From Mycobacterium sp. 852002-51163_SCH5372311 (GTDB lineage: Bacteria > Actinomycetota > Actinomycetes > Mycobacteriales > Mycobacteriaceae): a DNA stretch of 64,000 nt. This document shows positions 10,950-19,303 of the stretch, in pieces. Location of the stretch: contig NZ_LZIJ01000079.1 of the NCBI RefSeq assembly GCF_001667115.1, positions 1 to 64,000 of the forward strand, in the 5' to 3' direction. Below the pieces are notes generated by a model, which worked only from the letters and a program-made list of their open reading frames with translations, was not told the origin of the DNA and did no database searches. The position numbers and the translations under genes were made by a program. Position 1 is the stretch's first letter, and each line of letters opens with the position of its first letter.

Positions 10950-12275
10950 CTAAGAGCTCAAGCTGCTCGCCCGCTGCGTCGTCACTGCTGTGCTCGGTGT
11001 GACCACTGCCTCGACGACCTCGTTGAGAGGCGATCCGCCGGCGGCTGCGAGCGCCGTGTAGAAGTTCTCCGGGTTGGCCCAGTCCTCGGGCGCCAAGACC
11101 CCCGACTGTGCGCCCAGTTCGCCGATGGCCAACACCATGAACGCCGCGGTTGCGGAACCAGTGAGCGATGCCATCGTGGTCCATGCGGTGCCGGGCCCAC
11201 TCACAGGCGCCCGACGCACCGAAACCACTTGCATCCCATCGCGTTTGCCGGTCACCCGCACATAGTTGGTTCCGCGGAACGGGGGATGCTTGCGAGCAGC
11301 CGACATCGCAAGGAACTTCAGGACCTCGGCCGCGCTGATCTCACCACGACGAATCGTGCCCCACAGCCCCGACAACGCATGCCTCCACACCTTGAGTGAG
11401 CCGGTCTTGTCGGTCAGCAGGTCGTTGATGAAGTCGATGGCCTCGTCCATCGAGATCTGGCCTTCCTGCACGGCCACTGCGACGCCACGCATGATGCCGT
11501 TGGTAGGGGGCGGATCGAGTGCGCCCAGCACTCGAATCCGGTCGGCGCCCGGCCAGCGCCGTGGCATCGTCACCGGCTCCGGGTGCGCACACTCGTAGAG
11601 ACGGTAGTTATCACCGAGGGTGTTGCCCAGCGCGAACACATCCGTCTCCAGAAAGGTCTGATGAGTCACCGAGCGACCGTGCTCCCACGTTTGACACGGT
11701 CCGGCAAAACCGCGGATCGCGTGATCGAGGACGGCACGCCCAAACGGGACCGGACCCTCGTCACCAGTCACCCAGCACACATCGATGCGTTCGACAGTGT
11801 CCATATCGCGGGCCGCATCGGCCGCCATCACATTGGTAAATCCGGGAGACGCACCGCATCCGATGAGGATCGGCACGCCGGCGGCCTTCGCCTGGGCATC
11901 GAGTGTCAGCGCCGCGCGCGTGCTTGCCTCATCATCGTCGAGGTCCAGATAGGGCACCTTCTTCTCGATGCACGCCTCCATGACCGGCTCGGCGGTGCGG
12001 TTGTACGGTCCCGCGCCGAGCACGACGAGCGCGGCACCGTCGATCGCGTTACGCAGCGCCGCCGCGTCGAACAGGTCAAATGAGCCGGCCGTCGCTGACC
12101 CTGCGGGCAGACTCGCGACCAGGGCGTCAAGGGATTCCGGCCGGATGTCGTAAAGCTCCAGCTTCCAGTCCTGGTCGCCTGCTGTCTTTGCGAAACGATC
12201 GATCGCGACGCGACACATGTCGCCGGCCGCCCCGATGAACACGATCCGCTTGGCCGTGGTTTGGTTGTTGCTCAT
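10950..12275 (-). CDS. Saccharopine dehydrogenase-like NAD(P)-binding protein (copy 1)
   Basis: This 441-residue protein has a Rossmann start AKRIVFIGAAGDMCRVAIDRF and a second block ALVVLGAGPYNRTAEPVMEA, YLDLDDDEAS and IGCGASPGFTNVMA, as in saccharopine-dehydrogenase-like oxidoreductases. The ATG at 12275 follows GGCGGAAA; the longer frame to 12404 would include the promoter and is rejected. A close paralogue lies at 16020. Family members reduce or oxidise C-N or carbonyl bonds, but this subfamily has no function known to me. It is the first gene of an operon with the DAO-type oxidase and is controlled by operator C. Confidence 0.85.
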   Translation of the reverse strand: MSNNQTTAKRIVFIGAAGDMCRVAIDRFAKTAGDQDWKLELYDIRPESLDALVASLPAGSATAGSFDLFDAAALRNAIDGAALVVLGAGPYNRTAEPVMEACIEKKVPYLDLDDDEASTRAALTLDAQAKAAGVPILIGCGASPGFTNVMAADAARDMDTVERIDVCWVTGDEGPVPFGRAVLDHAIRGFAGPCQTWEHGRSVTHQTFLETDVFALGNTLGDNYRLYECAHPEPVTMPRRWPGADRIRVLGALDPPPTNGIMRGVAVAVQEGQISMDEAIDFINDLLTDKTGSLKVWRHALSGLWGTIRRGEISAAEVLKFLAMSAARKHPPFRGTNYVRVTGKRDGMQVVSVRRAPVSGPGTAWTTMASLTGSATAAFMVLAIGELGAQSGVLAPEDWANPENFYTALAAAGGSPLNEVVEAVVTPSTAVTTQRASSLSS

Positions 12276-12303
12276 TTTCCGCCCGCCTGCGCTTGTTATT
12301 AAC

Positions 12304-12352
12304 TCGAACTCGATTCGTAATCGACAATACGCGAAGCCGTCGGATATGTCAA
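12304..12352 (-). promoter_or_regulatory. Sigma-70-type promoter with operator (site C)
   Basis: On the minus strand TTGACA (12352-12347), a 17-bp spacer and TATTGT (12329-12324) form a near-consensus promoter. The 21-bp operator (12324-12304; TCGAT arm, CGAATCG centre, GTTCGA arm) starts on the last base of the -10 and so covers the transcription start. It drives the saccharopine-like and DAO genes. Confidence 0.7.
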
Positions 12353-12429
12353 CGCCCGCCGTGGCCGCAGGCATGGTCGAAGCGACGTTGACGCCGTTCG
12401 GCAAGCAATTTGAAGCCGATTACGATTGA

Positions 12430-12600
12430 TTCGATCTACGGCTGGCAGCGGGCGTGTGGACCCGGGGTATCTCGAAGGCGCACAAGGCGGCCCGCCTGCT
12501 GAAGGTGGCTACAAGCAGTGCGGGTGGGGACGGGAAACTGGGCTCGTCGGCTCTCGACGTCTAGACCCAGACCAAGGCCGTCAACGTCTCGCCGGCGGGG
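12430..12600 (+). pseudogene. Remnant of an aldehyde dehydrogenase C-terminus
   Basis: One plus-strand frame reads LAAGVWTRGISKAHKAARLL and later SALDV, a stop, then TQTKAVNV. Another frame in between reads GGYKQCGWGRETG. Intact aldehyde dehydrogenases have the order LAAGVWT..SKAH..ARLL, then a short linker, GGYKQSGWGRE.G, ALD.YTQTK.V. About 15-20 codons between the first two blocks are missing, and there are frameshifts and an in-frame TAG. It is therefore a decayed fragment, left inside an island of redox genes where an aldehyde dehydrogenase would fit the pathway. Confidence 0.75.
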
Positions 12601-12609
12601 AGTCGATGA

Positions 12610-13602
12610 TCATGAAACCAGCCATGGAAGCTTCAAGACCAAACGGCCAGTCCGCCGCCGCTCGGCCTGAGATCGGAGATGAATATCGGCTGCCCGCGCG
12701 GGATCGAGGACGCGCGTGAGGAATTCGAGCTGATCGCCCAGCACCTGCTGCCGCCATGGGTCTTGGAAGACATCCAAGTGGTCGATGGGGTATTCGCGCA
12801 GCAGTGCCCAGTATCCGGCCTTCTTCGCGGCGCGGCGCGCCGCACTGGGTGGTACGACAGCGTCGTTTGTGCCGACCTGCATGAGCATCGGGCAGCCCAG
12901 ACGGCTGGCAGCGGTGGTGGGCCGGTTCGCTGCCACCTGAAGCGCGTGACGGGCGCAGATTTCGTTGCGCGCGGTTGGGCCGGCCATCGCGTAGTAGGCC
13001 TCTTCGAGGCCAGGAGCGGTGATAATCGCCGTCGATCCAGGCTTCCCTACCACGGGTACGTCATGCGGTGCCCGCTTGGTGAGGGCGCGAGCCATGTCTT
13101 GCAATCCGCGTCCGGTCAGCCGCGCCAGTAGACCGCCTTCTCCCCGACGTACCATCCGCGCCAGCGTGGCCAGCCCGTCGGCGGCGGGATTCATCGAAAC
13201 GATTGCCGCGACACCTGGATCTTGCGCTGCGACCGCGATGACATGGCCACCGGCATAGGAGAATCCCCACAACGCGATCCGGTCGCGATCGACGCCGGGC
13301 AGGTGCCGGGCCGCCGCGATGGCCGCGTGATAGTCCTGCCGTTGACGACGGACCGAAACATCTTGGCGGGGAACGCCTTCAGAATCGCCGAAGCCGCGGT
13401 AGTCGAATACGAACGCGTCGATACCGGCATCGGCGAAGGACTCGGCGAAGTCCAGCAGCCCGCTGTCCCGGGTGCCGCCAAAGCCGTGTGCCATGACCAC
13501 GCACGGCCGACCGGCAGCATCGGCCAGCGCGTCGGTGCTGGCCGGGAGATGCCAGGCGGCGCAGCGCACGCCGTGGCTGGGGAAGGTGAGTTCTTTCGTC
13601 AT
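12610..13602 (-). CDS. Alpha/beta hydrolase
   Basis: This 330-residue alpha/beta hydrolase has the oxyanion block MAHGFGGTRDSGLL, FDYRGFGDSEG, the nucleophile elbow GFSYAGGH (Ser near residue 124), an acid in MQVGTNDAVVPP and a late His in YPIDHLDVF. It starts 7 bp after the monooxygenase stop and is co-transcribed with it. Baeyer-Villiger monooxygenases are often paired with esterases that open the ester or lactone product, so that role is inferred. Similar proteins are also annotated as acetylxylan esterase-like or dienelactone-type hydrolases. Confidence 0.85.
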   Translation of the reverse strand: MTKELTFPSHGVRCAAWHLPASTDALADAAGRPCVVMAHGFGGTRDSGLLDFAESFADAGIDAFVFDYRGFGDSEGVPRQDVSVRRQRQDYHAAIAAARHLPGVDRDRIALWGFSYAGGHVIAVAAQDPGVAAIVSMNPAADGLATLARMVRRGEGGLLARLTGRGLQDMARALTKRAPHDVPVVGKPGSTAIITAPGLEEAYYAMAGPTARNEICARHALQVAANRPTTAASRLGCPMLMQVGTNDAVVPPSAARRAAKKAGYWALLREYPIDHLDVFQDPWRQQVLGDQLEFLTRVLDPARAADIHLRSQAERRRTGRLVLKLPWLVS

Positions 13603-13609
13603 CGCGCGC

Positions 13610-15118
13610 TCACTTCGATGCCGACGCCAGCGCAGCCGGCTTGGCGGGGGTGAATTTCAGCGCGTCGTCTTCGACCGGGCCCTCGCGCAGCCGTTCGGCG
13701 TCGAGTTCGTAGGCGTGCTTGAACGCCCACGGCCCGCGGGTGCCTCCCCGGGGGAACTTCGCGATCGCCCGCTGGACATAGCCCGAACTCATGTCCATCG
13801 CCGGCACCCGCTCCATATCCGGCTCGTTGAGCACCGGTTCGACGGTTCCGTGGCCGTGGGCGTCCATGTAGTCGAGCAGGCGGCAGAAGTGCTCGCACAC
13901 CAAATCCACCTTGAGCGTCCAGGAGATGTTCGTGTAGCCAACGGCGAACGCCAGGTTGGGCACACCGGAGAGCATCATCGCCTTGTAGATCGTCGTGTCC
14001 GGCAGATCCACCGGTTCCCCGTCGACACGGAGCTGGATCTTGCCGAACGGCACCATGTTGAGTCCGGTTGCGGTCACGATGATGTCGGCAACCAACTCCT
14101 GGCCCGACTCCAGCAGGATGCCAGTCTTGGTGAACCGCGCGATCCGGTCGGTGACCACCGAGGCCTTTCCGGACGAGAGCGTCTTGAACAGATCGCCGTT
14201 GGGCACCATGCACAATCGCTGGTCCCACGGGTCATACCGCGGGGTGAAGTGGGTGTCGACGTCGAAGTGCTTCGGCAGCTGCCGGCGCACGTTGGCGATC
14301 AGCAGTCGGCGCATCAGCTTCGGAGCGCGCTTGCAGGCCTTGAACAAACCGCGGCCCATCGCGATGTTCTTGCGTCGCACGATCCGGTACGCGCGCTCAT
14401 GGCCGAGCACCCTGTTCAGCGTGTTGGCGATCGGGTCCTCCGCCGGAATCGAGAACACATAGCTCGGGGAGCGCTGCAGCATCGTGATGTGGCCTGCCTT
14501 GTCGGCCATCGACGGAATCAGCGTGACTGCCGTGGCGCCGCTGCCGATCACGACAACCCGCTTGCCGGTGTAGTCCAGATCCGCCGGCCAGTGCTGCGGG
14601 TGGATCAGCTCGCCCTGGAAGTCCTCGGCACCGGTGAACGTGGGCGCAAAACCCGCCTCGTGGTCGTAGTACCCGGTACCCAGGAATAGGAAGCGGGCGG
14701 TGAAAGTCGTTGACCTACCGGACCTGTCGTGGTCAGCCGTGACCGTCCACAATCCCTGTTGCGAGTCGAACTCTGCGCTGAGGACCCGGTAGCCGAAACG
14801 GATGTGCTCGCCCAGGCCGTTCTCGGTGACAGTCTGCTGAAGATAGTCCAGGATGATGTGCCCGTCGGCGATCGACTTGCGGTGTGTCCATGGCTTGAAG
14901 CTGTAGCCGAAGGTCGGCATGTCCGAGTCCGATCGAATACCGGGGTACTGGAATAGATTCCACGTACCGCCGATCGAGTCGTGAGCCTCCAAGACTGCGA
15001 ACGTGGTGCCCGGACGGCGGGTCTTGAGGTGATACGCCGCGCCGATACCCGAGATCCCGGCGCCGACGACCAACACATCGAAATAGGTCGCCTCAGTCGG
15101 ACTGTCGGTCGTCGTCAT
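13610..15118 (-). CDS. Flavin monooxygenase, Baeyer-Villiger / EthA-like
   Basis: This 502-residue class B flavoprotein monooxygenase has VLVVGAGISGIGAAYHL (FAD), GGTWNLFQYPGIRSDSDM, VVVIGSGATAVTLIPSM (NADPH) and TATGLNM. The N-terminal half closely follows the pattern of M. tuberculosis EthA. AGGAGG precedes the ATG. Enzymes of this type insert oxygen next to a ketone, giving an ester or lactone; EthA also activates thioamide drugs. It heads an operon with an alpha/beta hydrolase and is controlled by operator G. The natural ketone is unknown; an alicyclic or side-chain ketone is inferred from context. Confidence 0.92.
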   Translation of the reverse strand: MTTTDSPTEATYFDVLVVGAGISGIGAAYHLKTRRPGTTFAVLEAHDSIGGTWNLFQYPGIRSDSDMPTFGYSFKPWTHRKSIADGHIILDYLQQTVTENGLGEHIRFGYRVLSAEFDSQQGLWTVTADHDRSGRSTTFTARFLFLGTGYYDHEAGFAPTFTGAEDFQGELIHPQHWPADLDYTGKRVVVIGSGATAVTLIPSMADKAGHITMLQRSPSYVFSIPAEDPIANTLNRVLGHERAYRIVRRKNIAMGRGLFKACKRAPKLMRRLLIANVRRQLPKHFDVDTHFTPRYDPWDQRLCMVPNGDLFKTLSSGKASVVTDRIARFTKTGILLESGQELVADIIVTATGLNMVPFGKIQLRVDGEPVDLPDTTIYKAMMLSGVPNLAFAVGYTNISWTLKVDLVCEHFCRLLDYMDAHGHGTVEPVLNEPDMERVPAMDMSSGYVQRAIAKFPRGGTRGPWAFKHAYELDAERLREGPVEDDALKFTPAKPAALASASK

Positions 15119-15152
15119 GGATGCCTCCTGTGGGGTGATCGGCCACCAGAAA

Positions 15153-15201
15153 CCGATCCCGAGTCGGGTTTGATGCTAGGGTGTGCCGCCATACCTGTCA
15201 A
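15153..15201 (-). promoter_or_regulatory. Sigma-70-type promoter with operator (site G)
   Basis: On the minus strand TTGACA (15201-15196), 17 bp and TAGCAT (15178-15173) form the monooxygenase promoter. The operator (15173-15153; TCAAACC, CGACTCG, GGATCGG) begins on the last base of the -10, as at sites C, D, E and F. Confidence 0.65.
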
Positions 15202-15208
15202 CAACTGA

Positions 15209-15230
15209 TACGATCTCGAGTCGTGTTCGA
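15209..15230 (+). promoter_or_regulatory. Leaderless TetR promoter with 21-bp operator (site B)
   Basis: The operator at 15210-15230 (ACGAT arm, CGAGTCG centre, GTTCGA arm) is almost identical to site A. The TACGAT box at 15209-15214 again lies 8 nt before the GTG start at 15223. It sits immediately upstream of the -35 of the divergent monooxygenase promoter, so two operators (B and G) flank this intergenic region. Confidence 0.6.
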
Positions 15231-15849
15231 AAAATCGCATTCTCGCCAAGCGGCCGCGCGTAGGATCGCCGTGCAGCGCCGCGGGCTTGCACGCATGCGA
15301 ACCATCCTCGACACCGCGGAGTTGCTTCTCGCCGACCAAGGCTACGCGGCTGCCACCATGAAGGGGATCGGCGAACACGCCGGCATCCCGACCGCGTCGC
15401 TGTACCACTACTTCGTCGATCGCCAACACATCGAAGTCGAGCTTGCGCGCCGCCATCTTCACGTGCTCGACGAGCGCTTCGCCGCTGCACTGAACCATCC
15501 AGAGGTGCTGACCATACGCGACGCCGTCGAGGCGACGATCAGTCCACTACTCGCCTACTTCCGTGAGCATCCAGGCATCGTCCAGTTGTGGTTCGCGGGC
15601 CGGAGCTCACCGCTCAGTGAGCTGGCGGACGGCTTCGACGAGTCGTGGGCAGAGCAGCTCTGGCGCTTCCTGATCGCACGATGCCGTATCCGCCGCGATA
15701 CCCCGCTCGTCGTCGCCCAGCTTGCCGTCAAGGTCGGCGATCGAATCTTCGATATCGCGTTTCGGCAGTGCCCGACAGGGGATGACGCCACGATCGATGA
15801 AGGGTGCCGAGTCCTCACTGCATATCTCGAGACCTACGCGCCGAGTTAG
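15223..15849 (+). CDS. TetR-family regulator 2 of the catabolic island
   Basis: This 208-residue TetR protein is a paralogue of the one at 8959. Its helix-turn-helix region reads MRTILDTAELLLADQGYAAA, KGIGEHAGI and PTASLYHYFVDR, and the ligand domain keeps AYFREHPGIVQLWFAGRSS. GTG at 15223 is chosen over 15181 because of the conserved leaderless layout. It is divergent from the monooxygenase operon. The recognition helices of the two TetRs are nearly identical, so they probably bind the same operator; whether they respond to different ligands is open. Confidence 0.88.
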   Translation: MFEKSHSRQAAARRIAVQRRGLARMRTILDTAELLLADQGYAAATMKGIGEHAGIPTASLYHYFVDRQHIEVELARRHLHVLDERFAAALNHPEVLTIRDAVEATISPLLAYFREHPGIVQLWFAGRSSPLSELADGFDESWAEQLWRFLIARCRIRRDTPLVVAQLAVKVGDRIFDIAFRQCPTGDDATIDEGCRVLTAYLETYAPS

Positions 15850-15917
15850 GAGCCGTTGCGCCGGCAGGATGTTGGCCACCTTTCGACGCGGCTCCGAGGG
15901 AGTTCTGCCATCGCGCA

Positions 15918-15966
15918 TTGACATCGTTGATTGCCGAGCCTATATTCGATTACGATTCGAGTTCGG
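15918..15966 (+). promoter_or_regulatory. Sigma-70-type promoter with operator (site D)
   Basis: TTGACA (15918-15923), a 17-bp spacer and TATATT (15941-15946) form a strong promoter. The operator (15946-15966; TCGAT arm, CGATTCG centre, GTTCGG arm) begins on the last base of the -10. Predicted leader to the GTG at 16020 is about 65 nt. Confidence 0.7.
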
Positions 15967-16019
15967 ATTAGACCATGAGCGTGGTACCCAACGGCGACCG
16001 CAATAGATCGGAGAGACTA

Positions 16020-17270
16020 GTGGCCAAGCGCGTGGTATTCATCGGAGCCGCCGGCGAGATGTGTCGACTGGCCATCGAGCGGTTCGTCGTTGCCGAGGGC
16101 GACTGGGAGCTGGCGCTCTACGACATTCGTCCCGAGCTGCTCGATCCGCTGCTACAGCGGCTCCCGGTCGGCCTGGCCACCGCAGCACGGCTCGACCTGT
16201 ACGACGCCGAGGGGCTTCGAAACGCCATAGAGGGGGCCGCGCTCGTCGTGCTCGGCGCCGGGCCGTACAACCGCACCGCCGGCCCGGTGATGGAGGCGTG
16301 CCTCGAGGCCAAAGTGCCGTATCTCGATTTCGACGACGATATCGAGAGCACCCTGCACGCGCTGACTCTGCACGAAGAGGCCCGGACGGCCGGGGTGCCG
16401 ATGTACGTCGGCTGCGGTGCGTCGCCCGGCATCACCAATGTGCTGGTCGCCGACGCGGTTGGCGAACTGGACAGTGTCGAAAACATCGATGTGTATTGGG
16501 TAGTCGGCGATGAGCGCGGATCCATCGGCCGCGCGGTCCTCGACCACATGCTGCGCGTCGCCGCCGGCCCCTGCATGACCTGGCAGGATGGCGGACCGGT
16601 CATGCACCAGTCGTGGCTGGAGACCCGCTGGACGGAGTTGGGTGGCGGGCTGGGGCTGACCATGGTGCACGAGACCGCTCACCCGGAGCCGGTGACCTTG
16701 CCACGAAAGTACCCGAATGCCAAAAACATTCGCTGCTTCGGCGGTCTGGATCCGGCACCCTACAACGGCCTTGTCCGTGGCGTCGGCCTGGCCGTGCAGA
16801 AGGGCACGATGCCCATGGAGGAGGCAGTGGACTTCTTGGAGGCTCTGCTGACAAACAAATTCGGCAGCGTGAAAGGCTGGCGCCACGCACTATCCGGAAT
16901 GCGCAACCTCGTGCGCACCGGGGAGGCGACCCGCACCGAGCTGATCAAGTTTCTTGCCCTGGCGGCGGCGGGTCATACCTTCCCCTACAAGGCGGGCCTG
17001 AAGGTCGAGGTGACCGGGCTCCGGAATGGCATACCCGCCGTGGTCGGCCGCCGTACCCCGGTGAGCGGCCCTGGCACCTACCTGTTCACCGACATGGCAG
17101 CGGCGACAGGAACGGCGTGCGCCGCGTTCATGGTTGTCGCACTCGACGACGGGTCCAAAGCCCGCGCAGGGGTCTTCACGCCTGAAGAATGGGCCGAGCC
17201 GCAGCGCTTCTATAAAGCACTCGAACGTGTCGGCACCCCGCGCGACGAAATCCTCGACGCCGCGCACTAG
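16020..17270 (+). CDS. Saccharopine dehydrogenase-like NAD(P)-binding protein (copy 2)
   Basis: This 416-residue paralogue of the gene at 10950 shares KRVVFIGAAGEMCRLAIERF, ALVVLGAGPYNRTAGPVMEA and GCGASPGITNVLVADAV, as well as HPEPVTLPRKYP and FLALAAAGHTFP in the C-terminal half. The GTG at 16020 has GGAG at a 6-nt spacing and fits the copy-1 start; an ATG at 15975 is possible but lies just after the operator without a ribosome site. It heads an operon with a membrane protein and an SDR. Reaction unknown; two divergently deployed copies suggest two steps or two substrates. Confidence 0.85.
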   Translation: MAKRVVFIGAAGEMCRLAIERFVVAEGDWELALYDIRPELLDPLLQRLPVGLATAARLDLYDAEGLRNAIEGAALVVLGAGPYNRTAGPVMEACLEAKVPYLDFDDDIESTLHALTLHEEARTAGVPMYVGCGASPGITNVLVADAVGELDSVENIDVYWVVGDERGSIGRAVLDHMLRVAAGPCMTWQDGGPVMHQSWLETRWTELGGGLGLTMVHETAHPEPVTLPRKYPNAKNIRCFGGLDPAPYNGLVRGVGLAVQKGTMPMEEAVDFLEALLTNKFGSVKGWRHALSGMRNLVRTGEATRTELIKFLALAAAGHTFPYKAGLKVEVTGLRNGIPAVVGRRTPVSGPGTYLFTDMAAATGTACAAFMVVALDDGSKARAGVFTPEEWAEPQRFYKALERVGTPRDEILDAAH

Positions 17271-17320
17271 GCGCCGGTTCATCGACACGCCAATTACCAA
17301 GCCTCGACACAAGGTTGACC

Positions 17321-18028
17321 ATGGATCTCAAAACCGCACTCTACGCACTCGCCGATCTCTTCATGATCTTCGCCGGGCTTACTTACGGCTGGAAGTTCAT
17401 CCGCAACTATAGAAACTACTTGCTCGGCCTCGAATGGATCATCGTCGGAACGTCTGGGACCAACTTCCTGGTGTACGGGCTCATCGGCGCCAACGAAACC
17501 AGTCCGATGTATCACCTGGCTTTCTTCTTGGATGCGTTCTCCCGGTCAATCGGGATCACCGTGATTCTCGTCCTGGGTCTGATGAAGGTCACCCACGGGT
17601 TCAAACCGTCGCCGGCCTTCGATATCGGCGTCTTCGCTCTCGCCATCGTCGCGGGACTGGTCATGTTGTTCTTCGCCCACGATCTCGGGCTGACCGCAGC
17701 GGTCTTCTATGTCGTGATGAATGCGCTCACCACCTTGTTCCTGCTCTATTTCGCGTGGCGGCTATGGAGAATCGGCGAATACGGTAACGCGATAGCCGTA
17801 ACGGTCGTCACGGCCGCAGCGGCCGCGATCGCAGGGATGTACGACTTCTATCACATACCCGGCGACGATCAACACCACACGATCTTCTACATCTTGGCCC
17901 TCACCACCTGGGCCGCCCAGCTGACCGTGTACTACTTCGGATATCGCGCGCTGCATAACAGCAACGAACGAATCTCGGCTGTTAATGCACCCGCTTCACA
18001 AATGCCCACACGACCATCGCCCGCATGA
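17321..18028 (+). CDS. Seven-helix integral membrane protein of unknown function
   Basis: This protein of about 235 residues has seven hydrophobic segments, including ALYALADLFMIFAGLTYGW, LEWIIVGTSGTNFLVYGLIG, SIGITVILVLGLMKV, FALAIVAGLVMLFFA, FYVVMNALTTLFLLYFAW and AIAVTVVTAAAAAIAGM. The ATG at 17321 follows AAGG; a TTG at 17315 is an alternative. The C-terminal tail is short and polar. I do not recognise the family. Its place between a reductase and an SDR, with a 4-nt ATGA overlap to the latter, suggests uptake or sensing of the island's substrate. Confidence 0.7.
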   Translation: MDLKTALYALADLFMIFAGLTYGWKFIRNYRNYLLGLEWIIVGTSGTNFLVYGLIGANETSPMYHLAFFLDAFSRSIGITVILVLGLMKVTHGFKPSPAFDIGVFALAIVAGLVMLFFAHDLGLTAAVFYVVMNALTTLFLLYFAWRLWRIGEYGNAIAVTVVTAAAAAIAGMYDFYHIPGDDQHHTIFYILALTTWAAQLTVYYFGYRALHNSNERISAVNAPASQMPTRPSPA

Positions 18029-18834
18029 ACCAACTCGATCTCACCGGCCGCACAGCCATCGTCACCGGCGCCTCACGAGGCATCGGTTTGGCGGCCGCGC
18101 AGGCGATCGCGACAGCCGGCGGCAACGTTGTACTGACCGCGCGCCAACAAGAATCCGCGGATGCCGCGGCGGATGCTGTGTCCGGCAACGCGATTGGGGT
18201 CGGTGCGCATGCCGTCGACGAAGAAGCCGCCCGACGCTGCATCGAGCTAGCTCTCGAACAGTTCGGTAGCGTCGACATCCTCGTGAACAATGCCGGCACC
18301 AACCCGTCGTTTGGTCCAGTCATCGATCAAGACCATGCCCGCTTCACCAAGACCTTCGACGTGAATCTCTGGGCCCCCATCCTGTGGACCTCGTTGGCAA
18401 CGCGCGCGTGGATGGGCAAGCACGGCGGTGTTGTCGTCAACACCGCCTCCATTGGTGGGATGGGGTTTGAGGCCAATCTCGGGCTGTACAACGCTTCGAA
18501 GGCGGCGCTGATCCACCTCACCAAGCAGCTAGCGCTCGAACTGTCCCCGAAGATACGGGTCAACGCCGTCGCGCCAGGTGTCGTCCGCACGAAACTGGCT
18601 GAGGCGCTGTGGAAATCGCATGAGAAGCAATTGACTTCGGCTACCGCGCTGGGCCGCATCGGCGAGCCGCAGGACGTCGGCGCGGCCGTGGCGTTCCTCG
18701 TCTCGGATGCGGCGAGCTGGGTAACGGGCGAGACGTTCGTGATCGACGGCGGACAACGACTCGGGAATGCCGAGCTGTTCCGGTCAGTCCCCGACATGAG
18801 CGCAGCGATAGTGCGGTCGCACTACTCGCCGTAG
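18025..18834 (+). CDS. Short-chain dehydrogenase/reductase (SDR)
   Basis: This 269-residue classical SDR has TGASRGIG (cofactor, residues 13-20), NNAGTNPS, the active-site Ser in NTASIGGM, YNASK (Tyr/Lys pair), and VAPGVVRTKL followed by FVIDGGQRL. It oxidises an alcohol or reduces a ketone with NAD(P)H. It overlaps the membrane protein by 4 nt and is the last gene of the site-D operon. Substrate unknown. Confidence 0.93.
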   Translation: MNQLDLTGRTAIVTGASRGIGLAAAQAIATAGGNVVLTARQQESADAAADAVSGNAIGVGAHAVDEEAARRCIELALEQFGSVDILVNNAGTNPSFGPVIDQDHARFTKTFDVNLWAPILWTSLATRAWMGKHGGVVVNTASIGGMGFEANLGLYNASKAALIHLTKQLALELSPKIRVNAVAPGVVRTKLAEALWKSHEKQLTSATALGRIGEPQDVGAAVAFLVSDAASWVTGETFVIDGGQRLGNAELFRSVPDMSAAIVRSHYSP

Positions 18835-18904
18835 TCACCGAATGTGGGTGATATGGATGAATCCTCCACGTTCGACGGATAACTGGGGGACGTAGTCTCG
18901 CGGC

Positions 18905-19288
18905 TCACGCCATGCGTGCCGTGACCTGGATCTCGACCAGTGCTCCGGGAGCGGCCAATTCGGAAATCCCGACGGCCGTCCACGCCGCGTACGGAGCGGG
19001 CATGAACTCGTCCTTGACGGCGGCGAACGCCCGCAGGTGCGCCTGCAGGCCGACGTGGTAGGTGGTCATCTCCGTCACGTTCGCAAACGTCAGACCCGCC
19101 TCTTGCAGCAGTCCGCGCAGGTTCTCGAAAGCCAGGGTGAACTGTGCCGTCGGCTCTTCCGGGACGCTCAGGTCAGGTCGAAAACCGATCATTCCCGAGC
19201 ACCGCAGATAGTCGCCGTCGATCACCGCAGGCGCGAAATGATAGGCGTCGTATATCGGCTTCATCCACTCCGGGATGACTTCTTTCAT
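18905..19288 (-). CDS. RidA / YjgF-family protein
   Basis: This 127-residue RidA-fold protein shows YLRCSGMIGFRPDL, QFTLAFENLRGLLQEAGL, VTEMTTYHV and, near the end, YAAWTAVGISEL and EIQVTARMA, with the catalytic-type Arg of the family. RidA proteins hydrolyse reactive enamines and imines made by amine-handling enzymes. It starts 15 bp after the dioxygenase stop, in the same operon as the flavin amine oxidase, which makes a role in clearing an imine product plausible. Confidence 0.85.
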   Translation of the reverse strand: MKEVIPEWMKPIYDAYHFAPAVIDGDYLRCSGMIGFRPDLSVPEEPTAQFTLAFENLRGLLQEAGLTFANVTEMTTYHVGLQAHLRAFAAVKDEFMPAPYAAWTAVGISELAAPGALVEIQVTARMA

Positions 19289-19303
19289 GGCAACGTCTCC
19301 AGA

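Noticed and set aside
12217..12429. Short plus-strand ORF over promoter C
   Set aside because: Covers the minus-strand promoter and operator; no ribosome site and no family signal.
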